The notes beneath the pieces are model-generated. The model saw only the letters and a list, made by a program, of their open reading frames with translations. It made no database searches and was not told where the DNA came from. DNA of 64,000 nt from Pseudomonas helleri (lineage in GTDB: Bacteria; Pseudomonadota; Gammaproteobacteria; Pseudomonadales; Pseudomonadaceae), in the NCBI RefSeq assembly GCF_009600315.1, contig NZ_WIWC01000002.1, positions 124,001 through 188,000 on the forward strand, written 5' to 3'. Every line of letters starts with the position of its first letter. Positions within the stretch are counted from its first letter, which is position 1. The position numbers were made by a program, and so were the translations under genes. Shown one piece after another: positions 51,439-59,595 of the stretch.

Positions 51439-53028
51439 TCAGTGTCCTGTGCTCAAAGGCGTACCGGCAGGCGGTTTTTTCAGAAAGAGGGCGAGGGGCA
51501 GGCACAGCAGCAGCGCGATGCCGAGCACGTAAAAGGTTTCGCTGTAGGTGATCACTTGGGCCTGTACCTGAATTTGCTGGGCCAGTTGGCCCAAGGCTTG
51601 AAGCTGGGCATGGGCAAGGTCACCGTGCTCAGCGAAAAAACCTTGGGCCGATGCCGCCAGCTGGGTCTGCGCTTCCACGGACTGCACGCTGACGGCATCG
51701 CGCAGGCTGTCATCGTGAAAGCTGCTGCGCCGTTCGATAAACGTCCCCAGCAACGCCAGCCCCACTGAGCCGCCGAGGTTGCGCGCCATGTTGTAAATAC
51801 CGGCCGCTTCGCCCGCTTCATGGGCGGGCACGCAACTCATTGAGGCCTGATTGAGCGGCATCATCGCCAGCACTTGGCCCAGCCCCAGCAGCAGTTGGGT
51901 GCGAGTGAAATTGTCGCCCACGCTGTCAGCCGTCAAGCCGGTGGCCAGTAAGCAACTGCTGGCCAGACAGCCGAGGCCAGCCATGACCAGCAGGCGAGTG
52001 TCTACGCGGCCGATCAGGCGCGGCAGAATCGGCATCATCAAAAAGGCTGGCAGGCCCGACATCAGCATCACCGCGCCCGATTGCTGAGCGTTGAAGCCCG
52101 CGATGTTGCTGAGAAACTGCGGCAGCACAAAAGCCACGCAATACAGCCCGCAGCCGACCACAAAGACAATCGCAATCACGCTGGCAAACCGCGGGTTAAG
52201 CAGCAACTTGAGGCGCACGATGGGCGTTTGGGTGATTCTCTGTGCAAACAGCAGCAGGGCGATCCCGGCCACGGCCAACAGGCTGAGGGCGATGATGTGC
52301 GTAGACTCGAACCAGCGCTCGCGGTTGCCTTCTTCCAACACTACAGTCATGGCGCTCAGACCCACGGTCAGGCCAATGATGCCCAGCCAGTCGGCCTTGA
52401 TAAACGCCTGCCAGTCGCTCGGGCTTTTTTTCAGGCCATGACTGAGCATCACCAGCAGCAAGGCGCACACCGGAATGTTCAAAAAGAAACACCAGCGCCA
52501 GCTGAAGTTTTCAGTCAGCGTGCCGCCCAACACCGGGCCCAGCAGCGGCCCGAGCAGAACGATCAGGCCGAATATCGTCATACCGATGGGCATTTGATGG
52601 CGCGGCAAGCGGGTCGCCACCAGTACTTGCGCCGTGGGGATCATGGCGCCGCCCGCGAAGCCCTGGCCGAGTCGGCCGATGACCATTTGCGGCAAGGTTT
52701 CGCTGATGCCGCACAGCACCGAAAACAGGCTGAACAACATCGCGTTGCCGATCAGGAAATTGCGCAGCCCGAACACCCGTGTCAGCCAGGCAGTCAGCGG
52801 AATCATGACAATTTCAGCCATCAGGTAGCCGGTGGAAATCCACGTGCCTTCAGTGCCCGAGGCGCCAATCTGGCCCTGAATCTGCGGCAGGGCGGCGTTG
52901 GTGATGGAGATGTCCAGCGTGGCCATCAACGCACCCAATGCCCCGGCGAAGACCACAATCCAGTCGCTGGTGCTGGCGTTTGCTCGGGGCGGGAACAGCG
53001 CTGCGGTGGCAGCCGCCGGGTTAGCCAC
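51439..53028 (-). CDS. DHA2-family MFS multidrug exporter (EmrB-like)
   Basis: Inner membrane drug:proton antiporter of 529 residues with 14 helices. It shows DISITNAALPQIQGQIGAS in helix 1, YLMAEIVMIPLTAWLTRVFGLRNF at motif A and the motif C region GLIVLLGPLLGPVLGGTL. The start is a GTG at 53028, overlapping the end of the adaptor frame by 8 bases, so translation is likely coupled to the adaptor. The adaptor frame carries an amber stop, which could lower translation of this gene. Confidence 0.9.
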   Translation of the reverse strand: MANPAAATAALFPPRANASTSDWIVVFAGALGALMATLDISITNAALPQIQGQIGASGTEGTWISTGYLMAEIVMIPLTAWLTRVFGLRNFLIGNAMLFSLFSVLCGISETLPQMVIGRLGQGFAGGAMIPTAQVLVATRLPRHQMPIGMTIFGLIVLLGPLLGPVLGGTLTENFSWRWCFFLNIPVCALLLVMLSHGLKKSPSDWQAFIKADWLGIIGLTVGLSAMTVVLEEGNRERWFESTHIIALSLLAVAGIALLLFAQRITQTPIVRLKLLLNPRFASVIAIVFVVGCGLYCVAFVLPQFLSNIAGFNAQQSGAVMLMSGLPAFLMMPILPRLIGRVDTRLLVMAGLGCLASSCLLATGLTADSVGDNFTRTQLLLGLGQVLAMMPLNQASMSCVPAHEAGEAAGIYNMARNLGGSVGLALLGTFIERRSSFHDDSLRDAVSVQSVEAQTQLAASAQGFFAEHGDLAHAQLQALGQLAQQIQVQAQVITYSETFYVLGIALLLCLPLALFLKKPPAGTPLSTGH

Positions 53029-54103
53029 GATGGGTGTCGACGTCGACCGTGGCCGACAGCCCCGGCATCCATTCGATGCTGGCGTCGGGCGAAGCCTTCA
53101 GGCGAATCCGTACCGGCACCCGCTGGACGATCTTGGTGAAATTGCCGGTGGCGTTATTGGACGGCAACAGCGCGAACTGTGAACCGGTACCGGGGGAGAG
53201 GCTCTCGACCTCGCCTTCAAACGCAACCCCCGGCCAGGCATCAATGTGCACCGCCACAGGTTGGCCGGTGTGCATACGTTCGATCTAGGTTTCCTTGAAA
53301 TTGGCGGTGAGGTACATCTCGGTGAGCGGCACGATGGTCATCAGTCGCGTGCCGGGTTGCAGGTATTGGCCGACCCGCACCGAACGGCTGCCGACGCGGC
53401 CAGCGAGGGTGCTGTAGACCACTGTGTCCTGCTCATCGAGCTGGCTTTGACGGTTGCTGGCCTGAGCGCTGGCCAGTTGCGCGCGGGCCTGTTCAATGGC
53501 GGCGCGCTGGGTGTGTAACTGGCGTTGAGCAACGTTCAGCGCGGCGGCCTGCGCGGCGCGTTGGGCGCTGGCTTGACGCAAGGCATTGCGCAGCTCGGCC
53601 ATGCGCTCCTGAGTCTCGGCGCCGCTTTGGGCCAGCGGCGCGTAGCGTTTGACCTGCGCAGCCGCGTACTGCTCGTTGGCGTTTTCGCCTTCCAGTTGCG
53701 CATGCACCTGAGCAATTGACGCGCTGTGCTGTTCAAGCTCGGCCTCGCCGCGGGCGATGTCGGCTTCGGCGGCGCGAATGGCCGCCTCGGCTTTCTCCCG
53801 CGCCGCCTGATAAGGCCGCACATCGAGGCGCACCAACGGCTGGCCGACGCTGACGGTTTGGTTGTCCGTGACGTACACCTCGCTCACCGTGCCCGACACC
53901 TTGGCCGCCACGCTTAAGCTGTCGGCCTGCAAGTAGGCATCGTTGGTGCTTTCAATAAACCGTCCGACGCTCCACCAGTGGGCGCCCCACAGCGCTGCTC
54001 CCACCAGTGCAGCCAGCCCGAGCCCGCCCAGCAGCAGTTTTTTCACCGGCGTACGCGATTGCCGCAGCTGGGTCGATTCGTCGAGCGGTTGATGTGCGGT
54101 CAT
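53021..54103 (-). pseudogene. HlyD/EmrA-type efflux adaptor with an in-frame amber codon
   Basis: From ATG 54103 to the TAA at 53021 one frame runs through 360 residues of a membrane fusion protein: membrane anchor (KLLLGGLGLAALVGAALWG), coiled-coil hairpin, and barrel domain. Codon 273 (53287-53285) is TAG. Around it the protein reads NFKET, stop, IERMHTGQPVAVHIDAWPG; homologous adaptors usually have NFKETQIERM, so a CAG to TAG change is the simplest explanation. The product would stop at 272 residues and lose the last domain, which contacts the pump. A sequencing error, suppression, or a truly inactive gene are all possible. Confidence 0.8.
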
Positions 54104-54114
54104 GGCGATCTCAA

Positions 54115-54174
54115 TTGTTAGCGGTTGTAACAATTATTACGATCGGTAAAATTATGTCAATCGATATAAATTGA
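54115..54174. promoter_or_regulatory. Candidate TetR-family operators between the efflux operon and its regulator
   Basis: Two dyads in the 107-base divergent gap: a perfect TTGTTA-N7-TAACAA at 54115-54133 and TCAAT-N8-ATTGA at 54157-54174. Either could be the operator of the TetR protein at 54211. The gap is AT-rich and must hold both promoters. Confidence 0.45.
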
Positions 54175-54210
54175 GGCACACTCTTGGCTTCATCGATCAA
54201 GGAGAAGCCC

Positions 54211-54921
54211 ATGACCACCATTCACCGGCGCCGACCGGCCAGCGAAGGCGGCTATACGTGTGGGGATGAAACCAGTGCGCGGATTGTCGAAGCCGCGCTC
54301 AATCTGTTTGGCGAGCGGGGCTACGAAGGCGCCTCGACCCGTGACATTGCCGAGCGGGCGGGTGTGAATGCGCCTGCGTTGAATTACTACTTCAACAACA
54401 AGGAAGGCGTGTACCGGGCCTGTACCGAGTACATGGTCGAGCGCACCTGGGATTATCTGGCGCCGACCATTGAAGCGGCTCAGGCGCTGTTGGGCACGCG
54501 ACCGGATAGCGAACAACTGATCGAAAGTTTCTGCTCCGTGCAAAGCAAAATTGCCGAATTCATGCTGCTCTCCAACCGCACCACCAACTGGCGCAAGTTC
54601 TATGCCCGTGAACAGGCAGGCTTAGGCCCGAGTGCGGGTGAAGAACAGGTCGATCAGCGCATTGGCCAGCGCATTATTGGCGTCACCAGCGGCATTATTT
54701 CGCGGCTGATGGGGCCGGGCGCCAGCGCTGATGAATGCACCTTGCGCGCCATGACCCTGACCGGGCAGTTGCTGCCGTTTCACCTGACCCGCGCCAGCGT
54801 ATTCAAGTCGCTGGGCTGGGACGTCATGACGCCGGAGCGTTATGCGCTGCTGATGGGCATCGTGCGCGAACAGACCGAAACCTTGCTGCGCGGACTTATT
54901 CGCCAATCCAACAACATTTAA
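54211..54921 (+). CDS. TetR-family regulator (CecR-like C-terminal domain)
   Basis: The 236 residues have an N-terminal TetR helix-turn-helix (IVEAALNLFGERGYEGASTRDIAERAGVN, then LNYYFNNKEGVYRA). The C-terminal ligand domain looks like that of CecR/YbiH proteins. AAGGAG lies 6 bases before ATG 54211. It is divergent from the adaptor-pump-channel operon and most likely represses it. Its stop overlaps the convergent tauC stop by three bases. Confidence 0.9.
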   Translation: MTTIHRRRPASEGGYTCGDETSARIVEAALNLFGERGYEGASTRDIAERAGVNAPALNYYFNNKEGVYRACTEYMVERTWDYLAPTIEAAQALLGTRPDSEQLIESFCSVQSKIAEFMLLSNRTTNWRKFYAREQAGLGPSAGEEQVDQRIGQRIIGVTSGIISRLMGPGASADECTLRAMTLTGQLLPFHLTRASVFKSLGWDVMTPERYALLMGIVREQTETLLRGLIRQSNNI

Positions 54922-55787
54922 CCACGGCCTTTCCAAGGCACCAGTTTGCGTTCCAGCCAGCGCATGCCCAGGTCGAACAGCAGCGCCAGTAGGCCAATCA
55001 CCAGAATGCCCATGATCACGACGTCGGTGGCCATGAATTTGGACGCGGTCAGCACCATAAACCCCAAGCCCGCAGTGGCCGCGACCATTTCTGCCGCCAC
55101 CAGCGTGGTCCAGCCAAAGCCGATGGCGATGCGCATACCGGTCAGTATTTCCGGCAACGCGGCGGGCATGATCACGTACTTGAGCACTTGCCCGCGGCTG
55201 GCACCCATCGAGTAAGCGGCATGAATCTGTTCAATCGCCACCGATTTGACCCCCGCTCGTGCGCTCAGTGCCAGCGGCGCGAACATGGCGAGGTAGATCA
55301 GCAGCACTTTGGAGCCTTCACCAATACCCATCCAGATCACCACCAGCGGCAAATACGCCAGCGGTGGCAGCGGCCGGTAAAACTCCACCAACGGGTCGAA
55401 CACCCCGCGAGCGACCCGGTTCACGCCCATCAAAATGCCCACCGGAATCGCCGTCAGCACCGCCAGCAGGAATGCGCCAAAGACCCGCAAGGCACTCCAG
55501 CCGATGTGGGTCAGCAGGCTGGCATCGGCAAAACCGTCGCGGCTGACTTCCAACACCTGCGCCCACACGGCCTGGGGTGAGGGCAGAAACAGGGGCTTGA
55601 TCCAGCCACTGTTGGTGGCGATCCACCACAGGGCGAGCACACCTATGACCGTGACCAGACTCAGCTTCATGCTCGATCCGTTGCCCGGCGCACCATATTG
55701 CTCGCCCGGTTTGGCCGGGGCAGCGCGGCGCAGTTCGTTGAGGGTGCGCATTACCGCGTTGCGTTGTTTCTCGTCTAACAGGCTCAT
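54918..55787 (-). CDS. tauC: Taurine ABC transporter permease TauC
   Basis: Inner membrane permease of 289 residues with six helices and the EAA loop of the family, seen in EQIHAAYSMGASRGQVLKYVIMPAALPEILTGMRIA. It is typical of sulfonate/taurine permeases. Last gene of tauABC; its ATG overlaps the tauB stop by one base. The stop overlaps that of the convergent TetR gene. Confidence 0.93.
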   Translation of the reverse strand: MSLLDEKQRNAVMRTLNELRRAAPAKPGEQYGAPGNGSSMKLSLVTVIGVLALWWIATNSGWIKPLFLPSPQAVWAQVLEVSRDGFADASLLTHIGWSALRVFGAFLLAVLTAIPVGILMGVNRVARGVFDPLVEFYRPLPPLAYLPLVVIWMGIGEGSKVLLIYLAMFAPLALSARAGVKSVAIEQIHAAYSMGASRGQVLKYVIMPAALPEILTGMRIAIGFGWTTLVAAEMVAATAGLGFMVLTASKFMATDVVIMGILVIGLLALLFDLGMRWLERKLVPWKGRG

Positions 55788-56623
55788 TACGCGGCCTCCT
55801 CGTCGCCGTGGATGATGCTCAGGATTTGCTCGCGCAGGGCGATGAAATCCGGGCTGGATTTGACCGCGCGGGCATCGCGGCAGTGCAGGAAACGCTGGCC
55901 AAAATCGACCTTGAATTCATGGGTGATACGCCCCGGACGCGGCGACATGATGATCAGCCGTGTGGCCATGAACAGCGCTTCTTCGACGTCATGGGTGATG
56001 AAAAACATCATCTTTTGGGTGCGCTGCCAAATCTCCAGAATCAGCTCCTGCAAGCGCTCGCGGGTCAGTGCATCGAGCGCGCCCAAGGGTTCGTCGAGCA
56101 GCAGCATTTTCGGGTCATTGGTCAGGGCGCGGGCGATCCCGACCCGCTGTTGCATACCACCGGACAGCTGATAAGTGGCGTGATCGCGAAACTCGGCGAG
56201 GCCGGTCAGGTGCAGAAAATGCAGAGCGCGCTCTTCGCGTTCGGCCTTGGCGATGCCGCGCAGTTTGAGGCCGAAGGCGACGTTGTCGATCACATTGAGC
56301 CAAGGCAACAAGGCGTGCTTTTGAAACACCACCCCGCGTTCGGCCCCCGGCCCGGTCACTTGATCGCGCAGTTCGGTGCCGTTGAGGTCAGCGGGCACCT
56401 GACCGTGGTAATCGCCCAGGGTGATGATCCCGTGGCTGGGTTGAATAAACCCGGCCATCAGATTGAGCAGGGTGGTTTTGCCGCAGCCGGAGGCGCCGAG
56501 CGCGACCACAAAATCACCGGCGGCAATGTCCAGATTGACTCCGGACAGGGCGCGCACCGGCTGGCCTTTGTGCTGCCCCGGATACAGCACCGAGACATCG
56601 TGAATTTTCAGGCTGAGGGTCAT
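55787..56623 (-). CDS. tauB: Taurine ABC transporter ATPase TauB
   Basis: The 278 residues have Walker [10 protein letters not shown], signature [15 protein letters not shown], Walker [13 protein letters not shown] and the switch His in [11 protein letters not shown]. It fits the TauB/SsuB group. ATG taken at 56623 ([12 protein letters not shown]), with AAGGAAC upstream. The frame is open for 22 more codons, but these lie in the REP element and are not family sequence. The repeat at 56651-56794 separates it from tauA. Confidence 0.94.
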   Translation of the reverse strand: MTLSLKIHDVSVLYPGQHKGQPVRALSGVNLDIAAGDFVVALGASGCGKTTLLNLMAGFIQPSHGIITLGDYHGQVPADLNGTELRDQVTGPGAERGVVFQKHALLPWLNVIDNVAFGLKLRGIAKAEREERALHFLHLTGLAEFRDHATYQLSGGMQQRVGIARALTNDPKMLLLDEPLGALDALTRERLQELILEIWQRTQKMMFFITHDVEEALFMATRLIIMSPRPGRITHEFKVDFGQRFLHCRDARAVKSSPDFIALREQILSIIHGDEEAA

Positions 56624-56650
56624 GGGGTGTTCCTTCTTCAGCGTTTGAAA

Positions 56651-56794
56651 AACCTCGTAGCAGCTGCCGAAGGCGGCGTCCGGCGGCAAAGCCGTCGTAG
56701 AAGCAGGCAGCGCGATATTTCAGTTAAACCCGACATGCAGGGTTTACGATTGCTGCGCAACCGGACGCCGCCTTCGGCAGCTGCTACGAGGGTT
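56651..56794. repeat. REP doublet (REPIN) between tauA and tauB
   Basis: Two arms facing each other, AACCTCGTAGCAGCTGCCGA with AGGCGGCGTCCGG at 56651-56683, and the inverse at 56762-56794, identical except for one extra G. Internal CGGCGGCAAAGCCG at 56681-56694 forms a small hairpin. It is the only sequence between the two genes of one operon. Confidence 0.9.
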
Positions 56795-56809
56795 ATATTC
56801 ATTCGGGCG

Positions 56810-57808
56810 TTATTGAGCGGCTTGCACAAACGTCGGGTTGATCGCCGTGTTGTAGTCCGCCAGCAGTGCCGGGATTTTCTTTTGCGCTTTTAGAAACTCC
56901 GCCGTCGCACTCAATGCCTTGGCAGCACCGCCGCCCAGCCAGGTAGCGCTGGCCTGTTCGGGGGCCAGCGGGAACTGATACAGCGCCAGCACCGGCGGTA
57001 CTTCCTCGGGCTTGGCCCCGGATTGGCGAGCGACGTTTATGACCTGCGCCGAATCAGCCGTCCAGGTTTTCGGCGCCTTGACGTAATCTGCCGTGCTGCT
57101 TTGCAACACATTGGTAAACGCCTGCATACCGGGGCCGTTGGCGGCGGCGAACGCCTTGTCCACCACCAGACCGTCAAACGTCGCCTTGCCCCAGTCAGTC
57201 AATTGGCCCGAGGTGAGCAGCACATGGCCGCTTTGCTTGAGGCGGCCCAGCGCCGGGTCCCAGATAAACGCGGCATCAATGTCCCCCCGTTCCCACGCAG
57301 CCGGAATGTCCGACGGTTGCAGGTTGATCACCTTGACCTTACCGGTCAGGCCGAACTGCTCCAGCGCAAACAGCGCGTGGAAGTGAGTGGTCGACACGAA
57401 CGGCACGGCGAGGGTTTTGCCGGCCAGATCCTGCGGCGCGACGATGCCGCTGCCGTTACGCACTACCAGCGCTTCGGCGTTGGCGATGTTGTCGAGAATC
57501 CAGAACAGTTGCGCGTCGACCCCGCGACTGACCGCGGCAGCAATCGGGCTGCTGCCGGCCACGCCGATCTGCACGTCGCCCGAGGCCATGGCCATCATCA
57601 CGTCGCCGCCGCTGTCGAAGTTGCGCCATTGGATGTCCCAGCCGGTGGCCTTCTCGAACTCTTTTTCTGCAATGGCGTTCTTCCACGGCGCAAACATGCT
57701 TTGCACGCCAATAGTGACGGTCTGTGCCTGGGCGTTAGCCATCAAGGCCAAGGCTGTGAGCGGCAACAAGGCAGCACGACGAATCCATTTATTCAGGGGC
57801 TTGAGCAT
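56810..57808 (-). CDS. tauA: Taurine-binding periplasmic protein TauA
   Basis: The 332 residues start with a signal peptide (cleavage after AQAQ) and continue TVTIGVQSMFAPWKNAIAEKEFEKATGWDIQWRNFDSGGDVMMAMASGDVQIGVAGSSP, a substrate-binding protein of the taurine/sulfonate group. First gene of tauABC. GGAG precedes the ATG. A 33-bp operator candidate lies 66 bases upstream of the start and a -10-like TAAGAT 20 bases after it. Confidence 0.94.
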   Translation of the reverse strand: MLKPLNKWIRRAALLPLTALALMANAQAQTVTIGVQSMFAPWKNAIAEKEFEKATGWDIQWRNFDSGGDVMMAMASGDVQIGVAGSSPIAAAVSRGVDAQLFWILDNIANAEALVVRNGSGIVAPQDLAGKTLAVPFVSTTHFHALFALEQFGLTGKVKVINLQPSDIPAAWERGDIDAAFIWDPALGRLKQSGHVLLTSGQLTDWGKATFDGLVVDKAFAAANGPGMQAFTNVLQSSTADYVKAPKTWTADSAQVINVARQSGAKPEEVPPVLALYQFPLAPEQASATWLGGGAAKALSATAEFLKAQKKIPALLADYNTAINPTFVQAAQ

Positions 57809-57847
57809 GGTGTGGCTCCGGGACTGAGGACGGTTGATGTCAGCCCG

Positions 57848-57853
57848 ATCTTA
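57848..57853 (-). promoter_or_regulatory. tauA: Candidate -10 element of the tauA promoter
   Basis: TAAGAT on the minus strand, 20 bases downstream of the 33-bp operator. Equivalent hexamers lie 19 bases after the two related operators (TAGTCT and TACAGT). No good -35 is present at the right place, as expected for an activator-dependent promoter. Confidence 0.45.
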
Positions 57854-57873
57854 GGCGGCGGCCCAAAGCTTGC

Positions 57874-57906
57874 TTTAGATCCAGTTGCGCCGATCTGTGG
57901 TGCCAG
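57874..57906 (-). promoter_or_regulatory. tauA: TauR-type operator upstream of tauA
   Basis: Read on the minus strand: CTGGCACCAC, then 12 bases, then CTGGATCTAAA; two CTGG half-sites 22 bases apart. Two further copies occur upstream of the transaminase and exporter genes (60976-61008 and 61011-61043). It resembles the CTGGACYTAA direct repeat that I recall for Rhodobacter TauR. Confidence 0.75.
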
Positions 57907-57987
57907 AAGTGCTTGAAGGCCTTGTGTCGCAAGGGGTGTGGCCGAGTGGCTGCGTTAGATGGGTGCGTCATGGCGGGAGCTTGCACC

Positions 57988-59505
57988 ATGCTGGAGCGTT
58001 ATTTTCGGCCCTTTGAAGCAGGGCGTGGCCTACAGGAGCAACTGCGCGAAAATTTGCTCAGCGCGATCCTGGACGGCGCTATGCCGCCCAGTGAACCGAT
58101 GCCCTCGTCGCGCGCGTTGTGCGAGCTGCTCAAGGTGTCGCGCAATACCGTGGTGCTGGTCTACGAGCAGTTGGTTCAGGATGGTTATTTGATTCCATCG
58201 GATCGTCGCGGCTTCTTCATCAACGAAAAATACCTGCGCCAACAACTCAACGTCAGCCTCAAACCGGCGACGCAGAAAATCTTCGAGCGCCCCGACCATG
58301 CACCCGACTGGGAAGCGCGTTTGCAGAGCAGTTCGTCGCAACTGCGGGCGATTGTTAAACCGCGCAATTGGCGCGAGTACCGCTATCCGTTTATCTATGG
58401 GCAGGTCGAGGCAGACGAGCAGACGGCTGCGCGTTGGCGTGACTGCACACGTATCGCCAGTACCGGCGCGCACATGCGCAGTTGGGTGGACGATCAGGTG
58501 ATGCTCGACGACCCGTTGCTGATCGAACAGATCGTGCAGCGTGTGTTGCCCAAGCGCGGCATCAGCGTGTCGGCGCAGGAGGTGATGATCACCATTGGCA
58601 CGCAGAACTCGCTGTACATGCTGGCGCAACTGTTGGGCCGGCCGGGGTTGGTGATGGGGCTGGAAGAGCCGGGGTATGTGGATGCGCGCAACATCTTTGG
58701 CTTGAGAGGGTGTGAGTTGAAAGCGCTGCGTATCGACCGCCAGGGGTTGGTGGTCAATGAGCAACTGGAAGGTTGCGAGATGCTGTTTTGCACCCCCAGC
58801 CATCAGTCCCCGACGGGCGTGACCATGCCGCTGTACCGTCGGCTTGAATTGTTGGCGAGTGCGCGGGAACGGGATTTTCTGATCATCGAAGATGACTACG
58901 AAAATGAGCAGAATTTTTTGGGCAGTAATCATCCGGCGCTGAAGAGTTTTGATGACAGTGGCCGGGTGATTTATCTGGGCAGCTTGACCAAAAGTGTATT
59001 GCCGGGTGTGCGCCTGGGGTTTATCGCTGCGGATGCAGAGCTGATCCATGAACTGCGGGCCTTGCGTCGGTATATGTACCGCCATCCGCCGTCGAACAAC
59101 CAGCGTACGCTGGCGTTGTTTTTATCCATGGGGCATTACGACGCCCATGCCCGACGCTTGCGCGATCGGCTGGCGCGTAAGTGGCGGGTAATCAGCCGAG
59201 CGATGGCTGAGCATTTGCCTGAGTTCAATGCCAGTGGCATGGCCGGTGGTTCGTCGTTGTGGGTGACTTGCCCGCCGGGGGTGGATGCGTGGGTGTTGCA
59301 GCGGCTGGTAGCCCGGCGCGGGGTGTTGATTGAACCGGGGGATATTCATTACCTGAGCGAGCCAAGGCCGTTGAATTGCTTCCGGTTGGGGTTTGGGGCG
59401 ATTGCTGAAGAATTGATAGAGCCGGGGATTGCGGCGCTGGGTGAAGCGTGGCGCGAGCTGAAAGCCCCTCACCCCAGCCCTCTCCCAGAGGGAGAGGGAG
59501 CTTGA
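57988..59505 (+). CDS. tauR: TauR-like MocR regulator
   Basis: The 505 residues join a GntR-type winged helix (MPSSRALCELLKVSRNTVVLVYEQLVQDGYLIP) to an aminotransferase-like domain with the PLP lysine in YLGSLTKSVLPGVRLGF. MocR regulators named TauR activate taurine genes. It is divergent from tauA and beside the transaminase gene. I chose the ATG at 57988 because GGGAG lies 9 bases upstream; 57970 is an alternative ATG. The last residues (APHPSPLPEGEGA) are encoded by a palindromic repeat that also supplies the stop, so the natural C-terminus ended earlier or was extended by the repeat. Confidence 0.88.
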   Translation: MLERYFRPFEAGRGLQEQLRENLLSAILDGAMPPSEPMPSSRALCELLKVSRNTVVLVYEQLVQDGYLIPSDRRGFFINEKYLRQQLNVSLKPATQKIFERPDHAPDWEARLQSSSSQLRAIVKPRNWREYRYPFIYGQVEADEQTAARWRDCTRIASTGAHMRSWVDDQVMLDDPLLIEQIVQRVLPKRGISVSAQEVMITIGTQNSLYMLAQLLGRPGLVMGLEEPGYVDARNIFGLRGCELKALRIDRQGLVVNEQLEGCEMLFCTPSHQSPTGVTMPLYRRLELLASARERDFLIIEDDYENEQNFLGSNHPALKSFDDSGRVIYLGSLTKSVLPGVRLGFIAADAELIHELRALRRYMYRHPPSNNQRTLALFLSMGHYDAHARRLRDRLARKWRVISRAMAEHLPEFNASGMAGGSSLWVTCPPGVDAWVLQRLVARRGVLIEPGDIHYLSEPRPLNCFRLGFGAIAEELIEPGIAALGEAWRELKAPHPSPLPEGEGA

Positions 59506-59558
59506 TGGGCTTTTGCTTCTAGTCCCCTCTCCCTCCGGGAGAGGGCTAGGGTGAGGGG
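59465..59558. repeat. Palindromic repeat doublet (REPIN) at the end of tauR
   Basis: Two palindromes of the CCCTC/GAGGG family at 59478-59498 and 59525-59545, flanked by the inverted pair CCCCTCACCCC and AGGGTGAGGGG. It overlaps the last 13 codons and the stop of tauR and lies between tauR and the convergent transaminase gene. Confidence 0.88.
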
Positions 59559-59595
59559 CTCTTGATCTGCTTATGCTGAGGGACTTGCTTTAGCC

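Noticed and set aside
56624..56689. 22-codon N-terminal extension of TauB
   Set aside because: The sequence is the REP element, not family sequence; AAGGAAC before ATG 56623 supports the shorter start.
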